DNA of 12,023 nucleotides from Desulfobacula sp. (GTDB lineage: Bacteria; Desulfobacterota; Desulfobacteria; Desulfobacterales; Desulfobacteraceae). The notes beneath the pieces are model-generated. The model did not search any database, was not told the origin of the DNA, and worked only from the letters and a program-made list of their open reading frames with translations. The DNA is taken from positions 1-12,023 of the forward strand of contig JAQICW010000723.1 of the NCBI GenBank assembly GCA_027858355.1, given 5' to 3'. Below are positions 1 to 6,633 of this stretch, in pieces (position 1 is the first letter of the stretch; each line of letters starts with the position of its first letter). A program made the translations under genes and the position numbers.

Positions 1-75
1 CTATTGAAGTTGGATGAAACCGAGCTGGAAACGTTAGTTGCAATTGTCCGTGACCGAGTTGAAAGACAATTTTAA
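1..75 (+). CDS. C-terminal end of an unidentified plus-strand gene (partial)
   Basis: Frame 1 is open from the window edge to a TAA at 73-75 and encodes 24 residues ending in the block ELETLVAIVRDRVERQF, an amphipathic, charged helix-like tail. The codons are more balanced in composition than the AT-rich DNA that follows, which supports a real gene end. The gene starts outside the window. It is on the opposite strand from everything else and converges on the defence cluster, so it is probably the first gene of the neighbouring region and not a cluster member. The 24 residues are too few to assign a family. Confidence 0.45.
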   Translation, partial: LLKLDETELETLVAIVRDRVERQF

Positions 76-257
76 TCCAAAGAACCTTGTTCCCCAGTTA
101 TTTTACTGTAGGATATTATTTTCTTAATCTCATTAAATCTGTTTATGAGTCTTTTTATCAATTTGCATAGATCAGGAGAGTACTGGATAACTATTTTTTT
201 GAATGGTTTTGAGAATTGGAACGGCCACTGTTCTGATAAATTTTTCTTATAATAGGA
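76..257. other. Convergent intergenic region, AT-rich
   Basis: This stretch lies between the stop of the plus-strand partial gene and the stop of the minus-strand Mrr-N-like gene. It contains no independent gene that I can support, no tRNA-like structure and no insertion sequence. It holds a weak hairpin at 219-233 that could end plus-strand transcription. On the minus strand it is open in the same frame as the upstream 186-residue gene (see that gene and the findings). Confidence 0.5.
219..233 (+). terminator. Possible weak rho-independent terminator
   Basis: GAACGG and CTGTTC can pair as a 6-bp stem with one G-T wobble around a CCA loop, and the stem can be extended by wobble pairs. A run of five T follows about nine bases later on the plus strand. 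It would terminate the plus-strand gene ending at 75. The stem is short and the T-run is displaced, so this is only a candidate. It does not fit a minus-strand terminator, because no T-run follows in that direction. Confidence 0.25.
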
Positions 258-818
258 TTAAAAATGCAAACTAACATGGATAGAGCATGTAAACTCATAT
301 AAATGGTGGTTTTTTGTTTCTATATTGTTTCCTTCATTGTTTATTATGGAAAATATTTCTTCAACGTTTGTTTTAAATCGAAAAAATGTTCGGGCTGCGC
401 CTAACTCTCGTTTAGCCATTTCTGAAAGCACAAATTTATCAAATGATAATTGCCATTCAACATCTCTTTGATGTGGAAATTTTTTATCCACTTTAGGAGA
501 GTAGTAATATTCACTTTTTAAATTTCCAATATATACTCGACGATTGAAACGGGAAGGAAATAGCACTATATCATCTATTCGTACCTCATGAACAAAACGA
601 AAATATTTTCCGCCGATTCCTCTGATACCTGTAATAGTATTATCGGGATCGCAGAGTCCATAAGCTTCGTAAAAAGCTTCTCTGGATTTATGTAATTCGC
701 CCAAATCCCCTAAACCAGAATCAATAAGTGCAATTACTCCTGATTTTAAGAAAAGAGATTGTGCCTCACTATTTTTCCCCGCTCTCATTACCCAAATCTT
801 TCTGCTTCGCAAATCCAC
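258..818 (-). CDS. Mrr-type restriction protein N-terminal domain, stand-alone or truncated
   Basis: The 186-residue product starts with WVMRAGKN at about residue 9, then GVIALIDSGLGDLGEL, a YRF-like FRFVHEV near residue 75, DDIVLFPSRF and VYIGNL. This pattern matches what I know of the EVE/PUA-like N-terminal domain of Mrr-family restriction proteins (a WVVRAG opening, a FRHEI-like strand, a 'gDlVv.p....yliG' strand), which precedes a PD-(D/E)XK nuclease and is thought to sense modified DNA. No nuclease motif (D/E, then QxK) is visible here, so the protein is either a lone recognition module or a truncated one. The start is GTG at 818-816 with AAAGGA nine bases upstream; a later ATG at 787 would cut off the conserved strand. 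The C-terminal 30 residues are not recognisable, and after the TAA at 260-258 the same frame stays open for 61 more codons. It lies 157 bases past the STAND gene on the same strand, so it may be co-transcribed or have its own promoter. Its composition is AT-rich compared with pglZ. Confidence 0.75.
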   Translation of the reverse strand: MDLRSRKIWVMRAGKNSEAQSLFLKSGVIALIDSGLGDLGELHKSREAFYEAYGLCDPDNTITGIRGIGGKYFRFVHEVRIDDIVLFPSRFNRRVYIGNLKSEYYYSPKVDKKFPHQRDVEWQLSFDKFVLSEMAKRELGAARTFFRFKTNVEEIFSIINNEGNNIETKNHHLYEFTCSIHVSLHF

Positions 819-827
819 TTCGGATTT

Positions 828-833
828 TCCTTT
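828..833 (-). promoter_or_regulatory. Ribosome binding site for the Mrr-N-like gene
   Basis: AAAGGA on the minus strand lies nine bases before the GTG at 818-816. It decides in favour of the GTG start over the internal ATG at 787-785. Confidence 0.6.
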
Positions 834-868
834 CGTATATTTTATATATTCAGTTCGGTTTTATCAGT

Positions 869-943
869 TTATCCGTAAGCCATAGCATTAGAACATAGTG
901 GATATAGAGATCCTAATTTTTTTGAGGTTCTAATGAATCTCAT
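869..943 (-). CDS. Candidate 24-residue small ORF in the STAND/Mrr-N gap
   Basis: An ATG at 943-941 is preceded by AAGGAG with a four-base spacer, the best Shine-Dalgarno match in the window. It opens a 24-codon frame ending in TAA at 871-869. The peptide begins MRFIRTSKK and ends SNAMAYG; it is basic at the N-terminus and has no recognisable domain or clear membrane segment. It starts 32 bases after the STAND stop and ends 50 bases before the next start. It could be a small protein, a leader peptide controlling the downstream gene, or a chance ORF. The only evidence is the strong ribosome binding site and the position. Confidence 0.3.
   Translation of the reverse strand: MRFIRTSKKLGSLYPLCSNAMAYG
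886..935. repeat. Nine-base inverted repeat with 32-base loop
   Basis: CATTAGAAC at 886-894 is the exact reverse complement of GTTCTAATG at 927-935. The loop contains a further small hairpin, GGAT...ATCC. On the minus strand it lies within the 24-codon ORF, between the STAND gene and the Mrr-N-like gene. No T-run follows, so it is not a standard terminator. It could be an RNA structure or an operator, or chance in AT-rich DNA. Confidence 0.35.
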
Positions 944-947
944 ATAG

Positions 948-953
948 CTCCTT
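948..953 (-). promoter_or_regulatory. Strong Shine-Dalgarno before the 24-codon ORF
   Basis: The minus strand reads TAAGGAGCTATATG here: AAGGAG, four bases, then ATG. The genes confidently called in this window mostly have weaker sites. Confidence 0.4.
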
Positions 954-975
954 ATGAATTAAAATGATTTTCCTC

Positions 976-3900
976 TCACTTGTTGTAACTTCTTATGAAA
1001 TTAAATCCTTTGTAATGCTGGTCTGAACGATTAATTTTTGGAAAGTGATCAGATGAATATTCTCTTTCTCCCCAGAAGATCCATACCAGTGAGGATTCAT
1101 GTTTTTCAAGGTATTTTTCTAATAGGTCTTCCCTTATAAAAAATATGGACTGTTGATTATTAAAATCTTCATTATGATCAGATATATTGAATGTTGCTTT
1201 AAGCCTGTCTTTTGAAAATAAATCCGAAGTCTGTGGTTGTCCAATCAGATCAAGATCCGCTATAATTTCTTTTGCTAAAATCCTTGCTGTTCCCGAGTTA
1301 GCAGTGACAGAATGATACCCTTCCCATCGATAATCACTAACAGGAATCAGGGTGTCGAAATTGACATACTCATGTTTTTTTTCATCGACCTCGATTTGTA
1401 CTTCTGTTGTTTCAATACGCTTTAGGTCCTCATCACTGATATCTAATTTTCCAGTTTCGTCACTGAAATTAGGAAAAATCAAACGTCTTTCTAACTCCGT
1501 TCCATCTCCATTAACCGATATTAAATGCCATCGATCCAAAGTATCTGAATTGAGATCATCTAAAAATATTTTTTTACCATCCAAACAATACTCCTTTTTG
1601 GTACGAGTCACTTTAACTATCTTTTCATCAACTATGAATGAAAACTTATACAGGTTATGATTCTGAAAAAGTTCTGACCATGGTATTTCACCAGAAAACA
1701 GGTTGTTTATCTCTGGTTTTTCAGGCAACCAGTTCCCTCCCAGATCTTGTTCAGATAGTCTTTCCATAAAAGAATCAAAATCTTTATTCGAGATAATAAA
1801 ACTTCGAATAAAACTAAATGATTTCCGCCCGCGACTTTCATCTTCCTGAGTAACGAACCCGTCCAGCGCAATCCATGTTCCTTGTACCCCCATTAGGTTT
1901 TCAATTTTCAAAAAAGGGTCTAATTTAGGCAAAGGACCATTCTTTATCCACTCAGTCATTTCCATATTAGGATCACCAAGTATATCAGAGGTAAAAATAG
2001 ATCCTTCTTCAATTTGTTCTGGAAAACTGGGGTCAATATCCACATATGCCGTCCGATCCTGCCAATTATCCAATACTCCTTGATCATTTAAGAAACCAGC
2101 CATTTCGAAATATGCGATCCATGAATATTTTTTTCCGTATCGGTCTGTCTTCTTTTCGTTGCTACTCGTTCTTGAATAGCTTTGCTTTCGAGATATTTCA
2201 GCATCAATATCTTTAAAATGTTCACTCGACCATCCAAGTTGTTCAGTCCGCCATAGCATCTTGGCTCTGACCTTTTGATATTCTTCATGCTTATAGTTAT
2301 AATTACCTCGTCCAGGGACTAGGCGGCCAATAGTATAGTTCTCAAAATCCATATGAAACGGAGAATTGGGACCTATATACTCTTTATTCGCATTTTCACT
2401 TTCTTTCCACTCGATAGGATGAGTTTCAATGAAAGGAGGGAAAGTTCTTTTTATTTCTTCTGATAGAAACAGATTCTTATCATATAGTATGGCAAGTTCA
2501 ACGGTTCTTGTTGCGAAATCCCGTAGAGTAATGTGTGTAGTGGCAAAGGGAGCATCTTTTGCAAACAATGAGTTGAAAAGTTGACGTGCATACTTCGGAA
2601 GAATATTCAAAACGAATTTATCATTGTCTAAATCAACGTGACATGCCATTGCCACCCCATAACTCGCAGCAACCATTCGTTCTGAGACATATGGGTCATT
2701 AATCTTCAATACCTCTATAGTTTCTTCATATAATTGATCGGGAGCACCTCTCCCAAACCAATAAATCGTGCGTGTAGCAACATCTCTAAGTTCATGGTCT
2801 GTGGAAGTTAAAAGCCACATTACCCATTTTAAACGAAGACGATCAGTTTGAATACGTTCAGATAGATTTTGCTTCCATCTATGCTCTATTGAAAGTAGCT
2901 CATTGAATCTTTCAGAACGGGTTTCTCTTATCCATTCAGTCCAACTCAGATCACGCTCAAAAACGGGTTGTTCATAAAGCTTGGAATCAAGAAATGTAAC
3001 GTTTAAAGGATGGTCAACGATACTCCGTGTGGTTTTCAATCGAGAAAATAAACGATTTCGCTCTTTGGGTTTATCTACAAAAAGTGTCTCAATGGCCTTT
3101 ACCGTTTCAGCATCAATGTATTTTGCATCAATGCCTATTGTATACATAAGTGCAGCATTTTTTAAATTGTCAGGGATTTCTTTCCACAAATGCCTGCCAA
3201 ACATTCGGTGAGGTGTTAATAAAATTAAAGATTTGAATATATCTACGGCCAATGAGTGGCTATTTTCGCCAGAAAACGATTCAATGGTATTGGGATCTCT
3301 AATCCAATCGAAGTTTAAATCAGGTTTATATTTTGTTAAAAGGGCGTTGGCAATTAGATAGCCCCCCAATGCATCATAAACTGGAGTGACCTTGTATTCC
3401 CCTGGTTCTATTCCCGGATTCCTAAAAAGTATTCCTTCCTGAGAAAGCAAATTTACTATACTACTATCCCAAGAACGATTACTATCAGATACTTCATTTC
3501 GAAAAATAGTTTCATTAATAGATCTTTTTTTAGACTCCCACAGTTGTATTCCCAATTTGTAGAGTGCAGTATTAACTTCATCTTTATTGAATCTATATTC
3601 GAGATTGTTCAACTGGGAGATTCTATCACATGCGTTCTCAACGTATTTTTCAAACAATAAAGCAAATGACTCAGGAATATAATCTATACTTATTTCCGAT
3701 TCCCGTTTAGGATTGGTAACCTCACAGAATATTCTTAAATTAAGAGGATGCTGTAGAAATTCTACAGGGATCTCAGCATTGTCGGCATTAATCTTAAAAA
3801 ATTCAAAATATTTTGAGATTGCTTTATCAACATCTCCTCCGAAACCTTCACTTTCAATCTTTCTTATTCCGTCGGGAAGGGCTAAAACAGCGAAGGACTC

Positions 3901-5277
3901 TCTATTCTTTGCTGTATTATTGTTCTGAAGTAGTCTTTTTTTTCTTTTTCGTTCACCAGTACGTAATGTGCATACAATTAAAACATTTGGATATCGTTTT
4001 GCAATTTCCTTAAGCGTAGCAAGCGATGCTTTCCAGTCTCTTGGGTCCTCGGCCTCATTTAGCCCGTCAATTACAAGAGGAAGTCTTCGAGATGCTCTTC
4101 TTGCGGCTGCATCTAAAGCGGCAAGAAGCTTTTCCATACTTTCTAATGGGGTCCCATTTAATAAGAAATAATGTGAAAGATTATCCAGCGTTTGCCCCTT
4201 TTTTAGAGTACGCCCATGAAGCAGAATACCAGCAGGTCTGTCGTCTTGAGGGCTTGTAAGTTGAGCTGACATCTGAGTCTTTCCCCCACCGGCATCTGCA
4301 AGTACAGCCACCAAATTTATTCCAATAAAGTCTTCTATTTCATCCAGCATATTTTGCGCAATTCTCATATCATCAAGCGCATTAGTTGCATCCAAAGCAA
4401 TACTTAAGTTTAATGCTCGAAATTTTCTCAATACGGCAAACACTTCTTTACTGAGCAGTGTTTTTCTTTCAGAGAGTTGATGCTGGATTTGATTAAAGTC
4501 ACCATCAGCAAGAATTTCATGGAAATGTATTAACATTTCAGCAAAAGTATTACATGCATCTACAAACGTGGATAATGTTTCTTTTTCTATCGGAGTTTCT
4601 TTATTCTCCAATATGATCTTTACAGCATTTTTTAATCGCTCTCCAATAGAGACCATATGATTCCATGCACCTGGTTCCCCAAGCATTCTTCTTATGATTC
4701 TTTCCGCATCAACCGCCTGATGGACAGGTTGTAACCATCTTTCTGAAATGGGTTGGATAGATTCTCTATGTCGTTGTGAAAGCTCATCTGGCAATAATAC
4801 CAATTTTCCAAAATAAGTTTGTCTGAGAATAAGTCCTGGTCCATTAAGATGAGTTTCAATATCTTCTAAAACCCACAAATACTTAGCAAAATGCGTTTGA
4901 AGTGAATCAAACCAAATTTGATCTTGCCTACTGAGCGTATAAGGTGTCCAAAGAATCCAGTCCGTTAGGTCGGGAAGATAGGTTTCAGATTTTCTCAAAG
5001 AATCTTCGATATCTTTTTTAGCTGCAGATTTTAAATTCCCGGCAGCGGTGAGTTCGTGCAATTTACATTGCCAGCCATACCATCGTTCTTTATTCCCAAG
5101 AACTGGGCACTCTTCGAGTAACCTAAGGTGAAACTCTACACCTGGTTGATTTTTTAAGGCCGAGAATTTGCCATATTGTCCGTAATGAAGACGGATCAAA
5201 GATCTGCAAAGATTTTCAAAATTAATTTTCCGGCTTCCAGGTAAAGACTCAAATACTTTCCAGTTTAAAAGCGGCAT
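976..5277 (-). CDS. STAND/NACHT ATPase with N-terminal Mrr-like nuclease (Avs-like defence sensor)
   Basis: This 1433-residue multidomain protein has three parts. Residues 1-140 look like a PD-(D/E)XK Mrr-like nuclease: E21, then GVE at 46-48 and QCK at 70-72. Residues 310-650 are a NACHT-type STAND ATPase: Walker A with A-D-A-G-G-G-K333-T334, Walker B LVIDGLNE at 401-408, a sensor strand VLIVCTLRTGE at 432-442, the HPLNL motif at 510-514, and PVYDALGGYLIANALL at 632-647, which matches the winged-helix 'hD....Y..A' element. The rest, about 780 residues, includes HEAT-like helical repeats near 815-885 and a conserved-looking block DRYGKKYSWIAYFE at 1045-1058, which I have seen in large STAND defence proteins. 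This architecture (nuclease effector, switch, long ligand-sensing C-terminus) is that of Avs proteins, which recognise phage terminase or portal and then cut DNA. The Avs subtype and the ligand cannot be read from the sequence. The ATG is five bases after the stop of the small upstream gene and has only a purine-rich AAGAAGAA stretch before it, so coupled translation is likely. No frameshift is seen. Confidence 0.92.
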   Translation of the reverse strand: MPLLNWKVFESLPGSRKINFENLCRSLIRLHYGQYGKFSALKNQPGVEFHLRLLEECPVLGNKERWYGWQCKLHELTAAGNLKSAAKKDIEDSLRKSETYLPDLTDWILWTPYTLSRQDQIWFDSLQTHFAKYLWVLEDIETHLNGPGLILRQTYFGKLVLLPDELSQRHRESIQPISERWLQPVHQAVDAERIIRRMLGEPGAWNHMVSIGERLKNAVKIILENKETPIEKETLSTFVDACNTFAEMLIHFHEILADGDFNQIQHQLSERKTLLSKEVFAVLRKFRALNLSIALDATNALDDMRIAQNMLDEIEDFIGINLVAVLADAGGGKTQMSAQLTSPQDDRPAGILLHGRTLKKGQTLDNLSHYFLLNGTPLESMEKLLAALDAAARRASRRLPLVIDGLNEAEDPRDWKASLATLKEIAKRYPNVLIVCTLRTGERKRKKRLLQNNNTAKNRESFAVLALPDGIRKIESEGFGGDVDKAISKYFEFFKINADNAEIPVEFLQHPLNLRIFCEVTNPKRESEISIDYIPESFALLFEKYVENACDRISQLNNLEYRFNKDEVNTALYKLGIQLWESKKRSINETIFRNEVSDSNRSWDSSIVNLLSQEGILFRNPGIEPGEYKVTPVYDALGGYLIANALLTKYKPDLNFDWIRDPNTIESFSGENSHSLAVDIFKSLILLTPHRMFGRHLWKEIPDNLKNAALMYTIGIDAKYIDAETVKAIETLFVDKPKERNRLFSRLKTTRSIVDHPLNVTFLDSKLYEQPVFERDLSWTEWIRETRSERFNELLSIEHRWKQNLSERIQTDRLRLKWVMWLLTSTDHELRDVATRTIYWFGRGAPDQLYEETIEVLKINDPYVSERMVAASYGVAMACHVDLDNDKFVLNILPKYARQLFNSLFAKDAPFATTHITLRDFATRTVELAILYDKNLFLSEEIKRTFPPFIETHPIEWKESENANKEYIGPNSPFHMDFENYTIGRLVPGRGNYNYKHEEYQKVRAKMLWRTEQLGWSSEHFKDIDAEISRKQSYSRTSSNEKKTDRYGKKYSWIAYFEMAGFLNDQGVLDNWQDRTAYVDIDPSFPEQIEEGSIFTSDILGDPNMEMTEWIKNGPLPKLDPFLKIENLMGVQGTWIALDGFVTQEDESRGRKSFSFIRSFIISNKDFDSFMERLSEQDLGGNWLPEKPEINNLFSGEIPWSELFQNHNLYKFSFIVDEKIVKVTRTKKEYCLDGKKIFLDDLNSDTLDRWHLISVNGDGTELERRLIFPNFSDETGKLDISDEDLKRIETTEVQIEVDEKKHEYVNFDTLIPVSDYRWEGYHSVTANSGTARILAKEIIADLDLIGQPQTSDLFSKDRLKATFNISDHNEDFNNQQSIFFIREDLLEKYLEKHESSLVWIFWGEREYSSDHFPKINRSDQHYKGFNFIRSYNK

Positions 5278-5282
5278 ATCAA

Positions 5283-5675
5283 TTATTCTTCTTTTCCCTT
5301 TTCAATAGGATAATCATGTGCCGAAAAGATCTCGACCTTTGCTCCATTATCTATCATTAACTTCATAAATGCTGAAATATCAGTTTCATCAGTTCTTAGG
5401 ATAAGTTGGTTGTTATTCAATTCAACGGAAACTTCATATAAAAATTGTTCAAGCTCGATTGGTCCAAGTCCATGGCACTCGGTTTCCCTTAAAATTTGTA
5501 AAACATCATCTTCAAACCGATCCCTGTTTGTACCAATGTCAATTTTATCCGGTAATTCCTTAGAAAACTTTTCTATCAAAGAATGAGTCTTTTTAGAATC
5601 TTCGGTGTTCTTAAAATGGCCTATCATAACTAAATTCATCGAATGCTCAGATCCGTAACCGTGCCATATTTTCAT
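5283..5675 (-). CDS. Small conserved-looking protein of unknown function, paired with the radical SAM gene
   Basis: The 130-residue soluble, acidic protein begins MKIWHGYGSEHSMNLVMIG. It appears to alternate strands and helices (HGYGSEHS then a hydrophobic strand, a long charged helix, later VSVELNNNQLILR and AKVEIFSAHDYP). There is no signal peptide, membrane segment or metal-binding cluster. The N-terminal block resembles what I recall as the DUF6375 family, but this is weak recall and gives no function. The start is taken as ATG at 5675-5673, with AAGGGGA five bases upstream; a GTG one codon earlier would sit only two bases from that site. The ATG shares its A with the TGA stop of the radical SAM gene (TGATG), so translation is very likely coupled. 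The STAND gene follows after five bases. It could be a substrate, chaperone or partner of the radical SAM enzyme, or a regulator of the STAND protein; none is shown by sequence. Confidence 0.85.
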   Translation of the reverse strand: MKIWHGYGSEHSMNLVMIGHFKNTEDSKKTHSLIEKFSKELPDKIDIGTNRDRFEDDVLQILRETECHGLGPIELEQFLYEVSVELNNNQLILRTDETDISAFMKLMIDNGAKVEIFSAHDYPIEKGKEE

Positions 5676-6619
5676 CACACTCCCCTTGTATCTATTTTTT
5701 TAAGCATATTGAGAGCTGAAATAATTCCATCATCATATACTTTAATACCCTTTTTATCATAAGAGGTTCTTTTGATAACCCCCTGTGCATCTATATGGGC
5801 AAAAGCCTCAAGTTCTGTCTCTGAACTGAAAGGATCACAAGCTGGAAGACCTTCTGAACCACCCCTGCTAACCGAAAGAGGGACATCCCCTTGATAGTAT
5901 TTTACCCAGTCTTGTAATTTAACGACAGTTTCATCATCAATTCCTTTGCCTCGCCCGACAGGAACCTCAGGGATTAATAGAAACTCTGTTGCACCATAAT
6001 CTGAGGCCAAACATATAGCTTCATCAATGTCATTGATAGTTGTGGCATTCACCAAATAATTAATCCCAAATTTTATTTTACCTCTGAGAGATCTTAAACG
6101 TTCAAGCAGAAAAGTAAAAGGACGCCCCCGACTCTTTTCGTAAGTCGGGCCAACGCCATCCATACTAACTCTGATAAAATTAATCTTGTCTTTTAACTCA
6201 TGTAAAAGATGATCACTTAACAGATGGCCGTGAGTAGTCATTATTATCGCCAATTTTGTTTTCTTTGCTGCAAAAGAACAGAGCTCTAAAAGATGAGGAT
6301 ACAAGGTTGGTTCTCCTCCGCCTAAACCCACTCCAATGCATCCATTCGCATCTAATTCTAAAAGCCAATCGGTCAAGATATCAAAACTAATCATACCAGG
6401 ATTCTTTGGTGAATAGCAGTGAGGGCAATTAAGATCACACTTATTCGTTAAAGCAATAGATACTTGACGAGGTGCATTCGCCCATTGTTTTTTTAAAGGT
6501 ATTGTCTGATCGAAAAGGATATTAACTCCTGTCTTTCTGTTAAAAGCGTAAACACCTGCAGGGCTGAAACGGATCTTGAAAGAGGAATTAATACAATTTA
6601 ACAATTCTGGTTCATTCAT
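5675..6619 (-). CDS. Radical SAM enzyme of unknown substrate
   Basis: The 314-residue protein has the 4Fe-4S cluster motif CDLNCPHC (C61, C65, C68), the SAM-binding GGGEPT at 100-105 and the barrel strand IRVSMDG at 149-155. This identifies a radical SAM enzyme of the MoaA/PqqE/peptide-maturase type, using SAM and reduced cluster to generate a 5'-deoxyadenosyl radical. About 50 residues precede the core (KIRFSPAGVYAFNRKTGVNILFD), as in several peptide-modifying relatives. The C-terminus (about 255-310) has a SPASM/twitch-like layout (a lone C261, then AHIDAQGVIKRTSYDKKG) but lacks the further cysteines needed for an auxiliary cluster. It does not look like a viperin: the cysteine motif context is different. 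The ATG at 6619-6617 lies 14 bases after the brxL stop with no good Shine-Dalgarno (GGAA about 19 bases upstream), so it probably depends on brxL translation. The substrate is unknown; the adjacent 130-residue protein is an obvious candidate partner by position only. Confidence 0.92.
   Translation of the reverse strand: MNEPELLNCINSSFKIRFSPAGVYAFNRKTGVNILFDQTIPLKKQWANAPRQVSIALTNKCDLNCPHCYSPKNPGMISFDILTDWLLELDANGCIGVGLGGGEPTLYPHLLELCSFAAKKTKLAIIMTTHGHLLSDHLLHELKDKINFIRVSMDGVGPTYEKSRGRPFTFLLERLRSLRGKIKFGINYLVNATTINDIDEAICLASDYGATEFLLIPEVPVGRGKGIDDETVVKLQDWVKYYQGDVPLSVSRGGSEGLPACDPFSSETELEAFAHIDAQGVIKRTSYDKKGIKVYDDGIISALNMLKKIDTRGV
5681..5687 (-). promoter_or_regulatory. Ribosome binding site that fixes the small gene's start
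   Basis: AAGGGGA on the minus strand overlaps the last codons of the radical SAM gene and lies five bases before ATG 5675-5673. It supports that ATG over the GTG at 5678-5676. Confidence 0.6.
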
Positions 6620-6633
6620 AACATATGATCAAT

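Noticed and set aside
76..257. Insertion sequence, att site or CRISPR at the left boundary
   Set aside because: No terminal inverted repeats, transposase fragment, tRNA end or regularly spaced repeats can be seen there or elsewhere in the window.
1352..1660. 102-codon plus-strand ORF, and other plus-strand ORFs of 60-95 codons across 1350-11380
   Set aside because: All lie opposite well-supported minus-strand genes, encode low-complexity Ser/Phe/Leu-rich sequence typical of antisense reading, and lack recognisable domains.
2088..2288. 66-codon minus-strand ORF
   Set aside because: It is in another frame inside the STAND gene, whose own frame is unbroken and has conserved-looking motifs there.
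5675..6619. Radical SAM gene as a prokaryotic viperin
   Set aside because: The motif CDLNCPHC followed by YSPK and the PqqE-like N-terminal extension do not fit the viperin cysteine context, and no nucleotide kinase gene is adjacent.
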